Numbered from the stretch's first letter, positions 7,906 through 16,024 are shown. The stretch is DNA of 16,024 nucleotides from Paraphysoderma sedebokerense (GCA_025602915.1 JAHLJZ010000168.1:1-16024), one strand, 5' to 3'. Notes: a model not told the origin generated them from the sequence alone. Numbers and translations are program-made.

Positions 7906-10900
7906 CTAGCGTCAGTGTGTGTTCATGTTACATATTGAATGGATTAAGAAGGACAGACGTACCGACTCCTGTAGCTCTTTCAGACGTCGCACTCTCGGCA
8001 GTTGCAGGACGCACATCCTCCCATGCTGTATCAGCAGTATCTTGGGTTGCAAGTTGGGCAGGGTTGCTGATCTCCAACTTGGCGATAGCTTTAAGATATC
8101 AAACAAAGGTTAGTTGTCGAGAGACAGAGGACTGTTACGAACAATTCAATTTACCTGCATCTGATTCTCCTTGGATCTCTTCGTCTTGTGTTGTCTCGGG
8201 TACCGGACCGGGTTGCGCTTCATCACCCGCAGGATCTGTTTCATCTGTTTGCAACTTCGGGAGATCTTTAAATTATAGATTGTTAGTCAGTTGCCATACA
8301 ATAAAGAATAATTATGAAAATAGAGAAAACAATACCTGAATCCAAATCCTCACGGTGCTCGGCGTCTCTATCTTCTTTGCTTAAGATTTCTGGTATCCCT
8401 TGGATCTCTTCGTCTTGTGTTGTCTCTGGTGCCGTACCGGGTTGCTCTTCATTACCGATGGGATCTGTGTTTGCTGTATTGAACTTCGAGAAATCTTTAA
8501 ATTATAGATTGTGAGTCAGTTGCCATACAATAAAAATATTGCACTGGAACTCACCTTTACAGAAGTCCAAGACTTCCTCAATTTCGGGTCTTTTTGACCC
8601 ATCAATGTCTAGCATTCTTGCTAAAAACTTTCGAGAATTCGAATTAAAAAACTTAAATCCTTTATAGAACGACAAAGTATCCCCCTGAAATATTCGATGA
8701 TAAGTGCGGGAAATTTTTTCCTTTGGTTCGCCATTCCATTTTGCCAGGTCATCGAGATTTGAACCACTGTCAACATACAGCCATGTCGTTGCCAACATGA
8801 AGATGTCGACAGCCATAGGAATAGCATATATGAAATGATCATGCTGGATAGTGATTCGAGAATGAACATTGGAGGAGTGGACGAAGGAAGTTTATCAGTC
8901 AAAGTCGAGTGCAACGCAAAAGTCCAAAGAAAGAGACAACTTACGAACTCGGGGGCAGCAAAGGCAGTACTCCATCTGCCTCTATCTGTTGTAAAGCGTG
9001 TGTTATTGTACCACACCCTTTCCCAGTCCCCTAAACAAAAATAGAAATTAAACAAGGCACATAGAACCTGAGGGCCAGAAATCAAATAGTTACCCAAACG
9101 CCATCTTAATTTGCCGTCACCATCAGTGAAGCCGAAAAGATGGTGGGGGGTTAGAGTACCCGAGACCATTGAATGGGAATTCAGGTATTGGACACCCAGT
9201 GCGGTGTCCATCATGAATGTATGAAATTCCTACAAGTCCGGAAATAAGAAGAAATTGTGGGTCACTTGGTAACCGATAAAACCCTGTTACCTCTTCTGAT
9301 AGATGATTACCCTTCTGTAGATAATCATAAAGCGATCCAGCTGGCAACAGGCAAGTTTATGTGTGAATAAAGTTTTAGTACTAATTGTAAGATAGAACAA
9401 GTTTTGATGGAATGTCGATGGATAATTTACTGTTGGCGTACGGGTATATAATTTTATAACTTTTTGACGTCATCCTGAATGAATGCCCCGTATCTGAAAT
9501 AATGTCTAGGGGCTTAGAAAAAGCAGTGTTAGTGTGCTTAAAACAATAACAGTCGATGAATTAAACAGTCTTACTTTCAACAACCCGCGTATATCGGCCG
9601 GCGAATTCAGTAATAGGAGAGCGAACCTAAGTTCCCTCTCAGCGTCATTGCTGTACCATCCCCGGAAGTCTTTTAATATTCTTCTTTCCCGCCGGGGTGT
9701 GTTATCGGCAATTTCATCAAAGGCGTTGAAATCCACCGAGACAATCAGCACTTGTGATTGGTCAACTGACCGCTTGTATCGTTGAACCCAGCGGTAAGGG
9801 ATTCTCTCATCTATATAAGGGAGCACTCTGGTGCTCAACACTTCACCATCCGGTTGGAAAGAATCATTGAAGGTTACATATGATTGGTCGTTCGTGATTT
9901 TGGAAAGTTGTCTTTTTGTCGGTTTCAAAGCATCTTCAACCGTTTCGAAGGGATCTGGCGAGACAATGTCAGTGTACGTTTATAATACAAACTGGAACGG
10001 TTGGACACAGACAATCGGTAACGATGTTTCGTGGAGCCACTATTTCGTTCGGAGTATTCTTGACGGATGCAGGCAACACTGCATCTCCTGCCGCATTCGC
10101 CCCACTATGGGCGGAAGTTTGGTAGTGGTCGTTGATATGTAACCTGGACACAGCTTTCAAATATCAATTTTAGTTTAGTTGTCGAACAACGGAGGAGACG
10201 TAGGAGCAATTTAAGACTCACCATCACATAATTGTTTTTCTAGCTCGTAATTTTTCTCGTTTTCTTTGTTGATGCCTGAATCTAAAATTATGGATTAGTC
10301 AGGATACAATCCATTATGGTTCCCGCCCCCGAGCTATTGCCGACTGACTTCTGAAAAGAACATTTAACTGACCTGTGGAGATCAAGAAAGGTTAATATCA
10401 CTTATGTTGAATTCGGAGGATTCAAAATTTCTGCTTACCTTCCCATAATCGTCTGCCGAAATCGACGACTTCGTGGATTTCGGGCCTTTTTGACCCTTCA
10501 TGTTCCATCATCCTTGAAAGAAAATTGCGAGAGATCGTGTCGAATAGTTTGAACCCTTCATAATATTTCATCGGGTTTGACGTCAATATTTCACTGTAAG
10601 CGTCGGAACCAGTATCTGTAGCGTTTTTCTCTACGAGATTATCGATATTGGTACCAGTGTCTACATAGAGCCACGTTGTGGCCAACATGAAGACATCAGT
10701 GGCCGTACTGATGGTTCCTCGGTAGTACTACTCGGCGGGTAGCAAATAAATGTAAGATTGAAGAGAAGAACTGGGTTAGACATCCAAACTCACATCTGAA
10801 AGCGAAGAAAGGGTCAACTTACGAATTCCATCGGGCCATAGGCGACCTTTGAACACGCTGTAAAATCGTTCAATTCGGTGTTCAGGGATTTTAACATTTC

Positions 10901-11799
10901 CCAGTCCCCTAAACAAGATTGATTGAATTAGAATGGCAAATCATATGACTATGTTTGAGGAACATCATAAAGAACCTACCCCAACGCCATCGTAATTTGC
11001 CGTTTCCATCAGTGAATCCGAAAAGATTCTCCGGTGTCAAGTCACCAGAGGCCACGCAATGCGTATTCATGAACTCGACGCCCAACGCGGTGTCCACTAT
11101 TAATCGAAGAAATTCCTGCAGAATCCCGAATGGGTAATAAACGTTAAAATACAAACAGAGATTGCAATCAATGGAAAAGCAGTTTCTCACCTCTTTTGAC
11201 AGACGTTTACCCTTCTGTAGATAATCGTCAAGAGACCCGGCTGCAATAAGACAAGATTGAGACATAAGCTAGATGTACGGAGGAGCATCGATGGAATGTG
11301 AACAATTTTTTACCGGTGGCGTACGGATATACTATTTTGAAACTTTTCGGCATTCTAAATGAATGCCCTGAGTCCGAGATAATTTCTAATGGCTTAGAAT
11401 GAGCAATGTTAGATGGATGAAGTCAATTGAAGTCAATACATTAAACAATCTTACCTTCATCAGCCCGGGCGTATCGCCCAACGAATTCATCAACAGAAGG
11501 CAGAATTTGAGTTCCATCTCGCCTTCATTTCGACGGTGTTCCAAGAACTTTTCCATTTTCCATCTGTCAAGTATGTAAATGCGATTTAGGATGTCCCGAG
11601 TCTCATCGTCACTCGGAAAATCAACCGATACCACGACCACATCCGAATGGTCGTCTCTTCGACGATATCGTTCGACGCGTCTGTAAATGATTTCTTCCCA
11701 CTTCAAGTATGGGAGTTTCTTGGTGCTCAAAACCTCACCTTGCGGTTCGTATGTCGATTCGAAATGTTGATACAATTGGTCGCTCGTTATCTTTTTCAT
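6952..11799 (-). CDS. Tandem pseudokinase protein, 22 exons
   Basis: A kinase-fold protein of 1077 residues, probably non-catalytic. No signal peptide or membrane segment is visible, so it is likely intracellular; its partners are unknown. Exons in order: 11455-11799, 11314-11392, 11191-11240, 10980-11115, 10823-10908, 10439-10727, 10222-10281, 10013-10153, 9575-9954, 9431-9512, 9291-9340, 9094-9229, 8945-9030, 8555-8843, 8336-8494, 8155-8265, 7963-8088, 7813-7905, 7647-7747, 7353-7576, 7149-7283, 6952-7027. The total is 3234 nt with all phases consistent. Start: ATG 11799-11797, with an in-frame TAA 12 bases upstream; stop TGA 6954-6952. Layout: kinase-like module 1 (1-328), linker, kinase-like module 2 (~396-736), linker (~737-868), C-terminal region (~869-1077). 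The weakest junction is the donor after 10013 (GTCTGT); nearby alternatives keep the same phase. If that join is wrong, there are two genes, but the second would lack an ATG. All joins are read by eye. Confidence 0.72.
8155..8554 (-). repeat. Tandem duplicated acidic linker exon with its intron
   Basis: Exons 8336-8494 (53 codons) and 8155-8265 (37 codons) share the block PETTQDEEIQG and the same N-terminal pattern (DFSKF/DLPKL). Their upstream introns are also near copies, with the same TTGTATGGCAACTGACT and AATCTATAATTTAAAG stretches. Both exons are phase 1 at both ends, so the unit can be added or lost without changing frame. The products are acidic, Thr/Glu/Pro-rich and probably disordered. 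Confidence 0.8.
8555..9954 (-). other. Kinase-like module 2 (residues ~396-736)
   Basis: Exons 9-14 of the tandem gene, parallel to exons 1-6. Lengths 50, 136, 86 and 289 are identical to module 1 exons 3-6 and all intron phases match. Marks: VLIVS (464-468, Ser for Lys), the ERELRFALLLLN helix, YKIIYPYANTGSLYDYLQKG (hinge), SGTLTPHHLF (589-598) where the catalytic Asp is Thr591 and the Asn is His596, RLG (610-612) for DFG, an intact APE (637-639), VDIF (Asp653) and RPEI (Arg725). With Lys, both catalytic Asp positions and Asn all gone, this module should be inactive. The first exon has no in-frame ATG; its open frame reads upstream through FETVEDALKPTKRQ to an acceptor at 9955, which ties it to module 1. 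Confidence 0.78.
10439..11799 (-). other. Kinase-like module 1 (residues 1-328)
   Basis: Exons 1-6 of the tandem gene. A protein kinase fold can be followed: a strand like VAIK reads VVVVS (residues 54-58), with Ser in place of Lys; a helix-C-like GEMELKF (93-99); the hinge region KIVYPYATAGSLDDYLQKG (134-152); the catalytic loop SGDLTPENLF (181-190), which keeps the Asp183 and Asn188 positions of HRDxxxxN but lacks His-Arg; RWG (202-204) at the DFG position; YGPMEF (227-232) at the APE position; DVF (Asp243) in helix F; and KRPEI with Arg313 in the last helix. No Gly-rich loop is visible. Losing Lys and DFG Asp argues against normal ATP-Mg catalysis, while the kept Asp/Asn leaves some doubt. 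Overall it is closest to the tyrosine-kinase-like group in its GSLxxYL and RPEIxEV words. Confidence 0.75.
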
Positions 11800-12220
11800 T
11801 GAAATTATTTATGTGTGTTATAGATTGGTAATTCATGAATGCTCCCACGGGCGAGAATTTATACTAAACAACAGTCACGTGTAAATCACATGTTGCTAAT
11901 CCCTCTGGCAATCTCATTATTCAAAGATGGTCAAAAAATATTAAAATCAGACAATTTTTATTATTGATACTATTTCCACCACAGATTTCGATAACACGTT
12001 CTCTCTCATTGATTTTCAATCTCACTGGTTTCCTGTCTATTCACGGTTTCTCGGTGATGGGGCACAATTGCGCAGGGCTCGCCTTGGCGAATGCGATTGA
12101 ACCAAAAGTCTAACAGGTGTAATTTAGCGGTGGTCGCATTAAAAAGTCATGAAGGTGCGCTAAGATAAAAAGTGGGAAACATCATGCAATCTGAAAGTAC
12201 ACACTAGCTTTTTTGCGTTT
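11800..12220 (-). promoter_or_regulatory. Promoter/5' flank of the tandem pseudokinase gene
   Basis: A minus-strand TATAAAT at 11863-11857 lies 58 bases upstream of the ATG, giving room for a short leader. CACGTG, the core of bHLH/bZIP sites, lies just upstream at 11876-11881. The whole stretch 11834-12220 is duplicated in front of pseudogene copy 1 (2498-2885), with the TATA box, the CACGTG and much of the sequence between 11930 and 12120 kept. That marks it as part of the unit that was duplicated. Confidence 0.6.
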
Positions 12221-12495
12221 AATCTTTGGGATCATAAACAAGAGTGTATTAGCCGAATAAGTCGTATAGAGAAAAGCAGCTAACTCGGATAATGTACCTC
12301 ACAATTCATTTAGTGTGTTCACATAAATAAAGTCGAATAAAAAATAAGAACACTGCCAAGACTATAAAATCGCGCCAATCGACGTCATCGCCACCAGATA
12401 TTCATCAAATTTTACATCACACTTCACAGTAACTTGTCTGCCTCATTTTTCATCTTGTAAAGTCCCTTTTAGTATCAGTCCGAAACTCCTGCCCG
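12221..12495. other. A/T-rich spacer with a plus-strand TATA-like word
   Basis: No gene is seen. A TATAAAA word on the plus strand near 12363-12369 faces the inverted kinase fragment, but there is no ATG-started ORF between them. Whether it drives transcription is unknown. Confidence 0.3.
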
Positions 12496-12839
12496 TTGCT
12501 TTCCCTTCCTAATCTTTTAGGTTTTGCTGATAGTAACGGCAGATTAAGATGGCGTTGGGGTATACTTTTTATTGTGTCCCGCAAACAGAGTTCATATGAT
12601 TTGCCTATTAAGTTCGATCTATTTTGTTTAGGGGACTGGGAGATGTTAAAATTCCTTAACACCAAATTGAACGATTCTACAGCATGTTCGAAGGTCGGCT
12701 ATGGCCCGATGGATTTCGTAAGTCGACCTCTTCTTCGCTTTCAAACCTCAGATAGTGAGTGTGGATGTCTAACCAATTTCTTCCCTTCACTCAATCATCT
12801 CATTTTATTTGCCACCCGCTAACCAGTACTACCGCGGAC
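12496..12839 (+). pseudogene. Inverted kinase-like fragment (exons 4-5, start of 6)
   Basis: On the plus strand, the end of exon 4 (PNLLGFADSNGRLRWRWG, to 12559), an intron, a full-length exon 5 (12632-12717, 86 nt, with GDWEMLKFLN and YGPMDF), an intron, and the first 13 bases of exon 6 (12827-12839) can be read with intact splice sites. It is closest to module 1 of the intact gene. It stops abruptly at about 12839, where sequence switches to a minus-strand exon. The ATG and the catalytic loop are missing, so it is a fragment. Confidence 0.85.
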
Positions 12840-13189
12840 TGAACTCTGTAACTACCTGTCCATAGCGCTTTGCAAAAAGCGAGTACTTCATGTATTTCTG
12901 GTCTTTTTGACCCATCTTCTTCCATCATCCTTGAGAGAAACTTCCGAGAGTTCGGGTCGATTAGTTTGAACCCCTTATAAAATTTGATCGGGTCGGACGA
13001 CAGAATTTTGCTGTAGCTGTCGGAACCAGTGTCAGTGGCGTTTTTTTCTACGAGATTATCGAGATTGGTACCAGTGTCTACATAGAGCCACGTTGTGGCC
13101 AGGGTGAAGATATCAGTGGCCGTACTGATGGTTCCGCGGTAGTAATCATCTCATTTTATTTGCCACCCGCTAACAAGTACTACAGCGGA
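12794..13189 (+). repeat. Direct repeats flanking the minus-strand exon 6
   Basis: 12794-12838 and 13145-13189 are near-identical direct repeats of about 45 nt (ATCATCTCATTTTATTTGCC then ACCCGCTAAC.AGTACTAC.GCGGA), i.e. the end of intron 5 and the start of exon 6 in plus orientation. The minus-strand exon 6 block lies between them. Confidence 0.85.
12856..13144 (-). pseudogene. Isolated kinase-like exon 6
   Basis: A complete 289-nt exon 6 on the minus strand, open throughout, runs from the YYRGTIST start via ATDIFTLATTWLYVDTG to SKRPEIHEVL and a donor GACAG/GTAGTT at 12855. It is very close to exon 6 of module 1. It is flanked on both sides by plus-strand pieces of the same gene, so it has no usable neighbours. 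It ends exactly at the exon boundary, where the palindrome spacer begins. Confidence 0.85.
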
Positions 13190-13260
13190 GCCATCAGTAC
13201 TGCCACCGATGTCTTCACCCTGGCCACAACGTGGCTCTATGTAGACACTGGTACCAATCT
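13062..13260. repeat. Palindrome of exon 6 start, 83-nt arms
   Basis: Arms 13062-13144 and 13178-13260 are reverse complements differing at only about 5 of 83 positions, around a 33-nt spacer (13145-13177). Both arms encode the exon-6 start (A-T-D-[IV]-F-TLATTWLYVDTG), facing each other. A transcript would fold into a long hairpin. The right arm ends at a breakpoint joined directly to exon 3 of the minus-strand copy. Confidence 0.9.
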
Positions 13261-13261
13261 T

Positions 13262-13755
13262 GACAGACGATTACCCTTTTTTAGGTAATCATACAGCGAT
13301 CCGGCTTTCGAGAGACAAAGTTGACGAGTGGCGTATTAGTACTATCCGAGTGATGGAACACGTTTTGATGAAACGTCGAAGCTAACAATTACCGGGCGTA
13401 CGGATAAATTATTCTATATGTCTTTGTCGGCATCCTGAATGAATGCCCTTAATCGGAAAGAATATCTAATGGCTTAAAAAGGTAAAGTCAACTTAACTGA
13501 ATCAATAAAAGTCAAAACATTAAACGATCCTACTTTCAACAACCCGGGCGTATCGCCCGGCGAATTCATCAGCAGAAGAGCAAACTTTAGTTCCCTCTCC
13601 CCATCACCACAGCGTTCTCCCAGGAAGAGTTCTAACACTCTTCTCTCCTGTTCGGGCACCTTGTCGGCCGCTTCGTTGCAAACTTTGAAATTAACTGATA
13701 CCACGACCACATCCGAATGGTAGTCTCGTTGACGATATCGTTCCACGCCTCGATA
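13262..13755 (-). pseudogene. Broken pseudokinase copy (exons 1-3)
   Basis: On the minus strand, a 5'-truncated exon 1 (13534-13755; VERYRQRDYHSD, VVVVSVNF, ERELKFALLLMN), exon 2 (13393-13472) and most of exon 3 (13262-13304; GSLYDYLKKGNRLS) are present. Exon 2 has TAA at 13449-13451, where the intact gene reads TCA or ACG, and is out of frame at its donor. The exon-1 start is missing: the sequence begins at YRGVERY after TTTTTTCTAG, so ATG and about 38 codons are lost. The break at 13261 joins exon 3 to the inverted exon 6 arm. With 12496-13144, this is probably one former gene now scrambled. Confidence 0.85.
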
Positions 13756-13896
13756 GCTAGAAAAAACCAGAAAAAGCAACCTCAAATAATGTGTATCACA
13801 TTTAATGTTTACGGATGAGTAGAATCAAATCAGAAATGAAAAAGTTTCAAATTTTTGGAATACCACCAATCGACAACAACATCCATCATTTTCATT

Positions 13897-14027
13897 TACC
13901 TCTTTCGGTGAAATCTTAGATAAGAATTCTGTGAACAGCAGGTAAACAGAAAAACATCTCTTTTAATTTAAATTGTCAGCTAGAGTTATCATTCATAGAA
14001 ATGGAAGGTGTATATACTTTTCGCTTT
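13897..14027 (+). repeat. Dispersed repeat, copy B (matches 890-1016)
   Basis: Same-orientation partner of 890-1016; the core is 13936-14027. It lies 5' of the truncated exon 1 pseudogene, in the position where its promoter would be expected. The usual TATA/CACGTG flank is absent, so a rearrangement replaced it. No ORF is conserved between the two copies. Confidence 0.7.
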
Positions 14028-14425
14028 CATTAAACTGTCCATCACATTGGAATTGAATGAATAGAAAAACGATCCGTCTTGATATAATTGGTATGCCATC
14101 TCTCATTTACTTCGACACTGTATCATCCCGCCAACTTATAAGAAATCTAGCCATCAAAATTTAGGATCATTAAAGGATGACATTATATAGCAACATGTTC
14201 TTCACCATTTTTGTGCCCATATCATCGAATACCAAAAATTTGATTTGACTTATGAACACATTGTTATCATACTTCGACATACAGACTGCGTACATGTATA
14301 TGACACACTGTTCATTCCAAGTAAAATATCCTACGGCTGCAACAATTTCCAACCGTTTTGTGGGTTAAGTGCTTCCTTCCACAGCCAGTCCTTCTCTATG
14401 ACTGATTGACATATGTTTTTACATC
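14028..14425. other. Intergenic, nothing recognised
   Basis: A 60-codon minus-strand ORF (14170-14352) has no motif. One minus-strand stretch near 14340-14395 reads KDWLWKEALNPQNGWKLLQP and could be the tail of the decayed ORF to its right, but no phase-consistent splice was found. Confidence 0.3.
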
Positions 14426-14913
14426 TCATGTCATCCCCTTGAAGTATACATTCCAGCTCCCACCCTGTCTCCGTAAGTGATTGACAAAATGTTTGAGTAG
14501 CAATGGTGTTTTCAACTGCGCGATTCGGTGGATCTCATCAAAGAGATGAAACAACGGATTGAATATTCCGACAGTGTGACTTGACCGGTCCACTACCATA
14601 AGGGAGGCATGGCATAGCGAATGGTCGTCCACGGCGGAAGATAGAGACCCTCTATCCAAAAGACTGTCCGTTTGTTGATGTTTATTGATCGCGCGGCCTG
14701 TGACAAGACACCACAGCTGGTACATTCTCTGTGCCGAACACCCCAGAAAGCACGATCCCGAGCATCCCTGAATCCCACGACCTTCAGGTGGATAGTCAAA
14801 TCATGGATCTGTTGGTGGAGCCTTATCAAAAAACCGTTGACGAGTTCGGTGTGTGACGCAGATGGAGTGAATGTGATATGATCTGCTGTTCTGTTCGGGA
14901 TTTTTATAAATCA
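14426..14913 (-). pseudogene. Frameshifted ORF pair, possibly a transposon protein
   Basis: Two overlapping minus-strand frames look coding in succession. The first, from about 14913 to 14690, reads LVNGFLIRLHQQIHDLTIHL and VVGFRDARDRAFWGVRHREC. The second, from about 14690 to 14426, reads HASLMVVDRSSHTVGIFNPL and LLLKHFVNHLRRQGG. A single frameshift near 14650-14720 would join them (about 160 residues). The word H-x-S-L-x-V-V-D with F-N-P-L after it resembles the His/Asp region of Ulp1-type (C48) cysteine proteases, often carried by large eukaryotic transposons. The Cys motif (NDCG) was not found and the Asp position is Asn, so this is only a suggestion. Confidence 0.3.
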
Positions 14914-15469
14914 GTTAAATAGAGAGCACACTGGCGAATACTCGGTGGACTGAACAAATATGCTGAAAAGATGATAGCAGACACAAGATACGAAAACGGT
15001 TAGCTATATAATGACATAATCATGATTATGTGAATACATGTTTCGTAGTACAGTAAGGATGGGGAATTTCTTCAGCAGTCAAGGATCCGTGCGTGCGGCG
15101 ATAAACGCGCAACGAGACTAGAATAGATGTTCAACTACCACAAATATATATCTTCTTGATCCATGTCGCAATCGTGCAGTCGCAGAAGACCAAAATTAAG
15201 TGCTTCCGAGAAGGCCAAAAGCACTCGGCTTAGGGATGGCTGAGAAGTTACTTAAGAAACGGCTGTCGTTGAAATGCAGCAATCTTTACAACTGCGCAGG
15301 AGAAAGATAACACCATTCTCACGTATAGGTAAACTTTTTATTAGACCTGCGAAGAGTGTCAAGTGTGTGACATTCTCTACTTTGTGGATATACTTCTCTG
15401 CTGAAAACCTGTGATGGCCGAACCTGGTCATTACCAGATTTTATATCCGCTACTAACTGGGGGTGGATA
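14914..15469. other. Intergenic, nothing recognised
   Basis: No ORF with support, no tRNA-like fold and no match to the repeats of this window. A short hairpin (AGTGCTT / AAGCACT near 15200-15226) is the only local structure noted. Confidence 0.3.
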
Positions 15470-15584
15470 GTGGTGCAGTTTTTTTGGGGTCTTTGTATTT
15501 ATATTTTTGTGTTGTTTGCTGACATTAGACCAATTCTAGAATCATTATCACACTTTTCTTCGGATTGTTATTGTTTATTTTATT

Positions 15585-16024
15585 TGCTATTTTTCTCCAT
15601 GAATCGTATCATCTGGGACTTCTTTCAGTTGAAAGTACTGCTCTACATTGAATTAATGATATTTCGTTACCGACCTTTGCGATGGCGCGATGCATTCAAA
15701 ACACCGAGATGCCAGGGCAAGGAGTTCTCGTTTACTCTCGATCTGCTTCTGACTGTGCGATGGATGCATTTTCCATTGTGGAGGACGTCGACGACTTATC
15801 TTTAATGTGCGGTGTGTGTTTGCCGGGCTTAAGGCATCGTGCTTTCCCTATTTTTGATTCTGTGTATTTCTTCCTACAGCGTATCGCTTGGGACTCCCTT
15901 GGGTTGACACTTTTCTACATTGAATTATTGACATTTCGTTACCGACCTTTGCGATGCGATGCATTCAAAACACCGAGATGCCAGGGCAAGGAGTTCTCGT
16001 TTACTCTCGATCTGCTTCTGACTG
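15585..16024 (+). repeat. Tandem repeat, ~270 bp unit, cut by window end
   Basis: Unit 1 (about 15585-15856) and unit 2 (about 15857-16024, incomplete) match in the same orientation at an offset of about 270. Shared blocks are CTACATTGAATTA, ATTTCGTTACCGACCTTTGC, GATGCATTCAAAACACCGAG and a GTTCTCGTTTACTCTCGATC run to the window end. The 3' half is almost identical; the 5' half (CGTATC..TGGGACT) is more divergent. An ORF at 15470-15805 crosses unit 1, but unit 2 has a 3-nt deletion and no matching start, so I do not call a gene. It may be a satellite or the edge of a mobile element. Confidence 0.8.

Noticed and set aside
9506-9928. Separate gene starting at 9928
   Set aside because: The codon at 9928-9926 is TTG, no ATG lies in frame near it, and the open frame extends upstream to a splice acceptor.
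15198-15230. Hairpin AGTGCTT/AAGCACT with a CCGAG/CTCGG overlap, pseudoknot-like
   Set aside because: Short, single copy and without context; expected by chance in this length.
15470-15805. Membrane-like ORF of 111 codons
   Set aside because: The hydrophobic part is T-rich sequence and the rest lies in a tandem repeat; the second unit does not keep it.
1-16024. CRISPR arrays, bacterial operons, ribosomal or transfer RNA genes
   Set aside because: No regularly spaced short repeats, no ribosome-binding-site-led gene strings, and no RNA gene consensus seen on either strand.

Overview
The window looks like eukaryotic nuclear DNA, most likely fungal. Long clean ORFs are absent. Coding sequence instead runs through many small exons joined by introns mostly 45-95 nt long, with GT..AG ends and CTAAC/CTGAC-like branch motifs about 15-25 nt before the 3' splice site. 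Intron style is the only basis for 'fungal', so the lineage is uncertain; nothing is bacterial or viral in layout.

The centre of the window (6952-11799, minus strand) can be assembled into one apparently intact 22-exon gene of 1077 codons with no internal stop. It encodes two tandem protein-kinase-like modules (residues 1-328 and ~396-736), each followed by an acidic low-complexity linker, then an unrecognised C-terminal region (~869-1077). The kinase marks are degenerate: the VAIK lysine is Ser in both modules and DFG is RWG or RLG. The HRD-loop Asp/Asn pair survives only in module 1. The simplest reading is a tandem pseudokinase. The module-2 entry exon has no in-frame ATG and joins in phase to the module-1 linker, which is the main argument that the two modules are one protein. 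The 5' flank (11800-12220) has a TATA box and a CACGTG motif.

Both sides of this gene are littered with broken relatives. On the left, 1430-2460 (minus) is a pseudogene with a stop and frameshifts; its 5' flank (2461-2885) matches that of the intact gene, and an inverted copy of its first exon lies head-on at 2260-2349. On the right, 12496-13755 is a scrambled copy: exons 4-5 are on the plus strand, exon 6 on the minus strand, an inverted exon-6 start forms an 83-nt-arm palindrome, and exons 3-2-1 follow on the minus strand with a stop. This is a birth-and-death zone for one gene family.

The plus strand between the kinase copies (2906-6665) holds several decayed, intron-containing coding stretches of unknown family, each with stops or frameshifts. 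14426-14913 (minus) is another frameshifted ORF pair. A ~130 bp dispersed repeat occurs at 890-1016 and 13897-14027, and the window ends inside a ~270 bp tandem repeat (15585-16024). Nothing functional was recognised in 1-889, 14028-14425 or 14914-15469.
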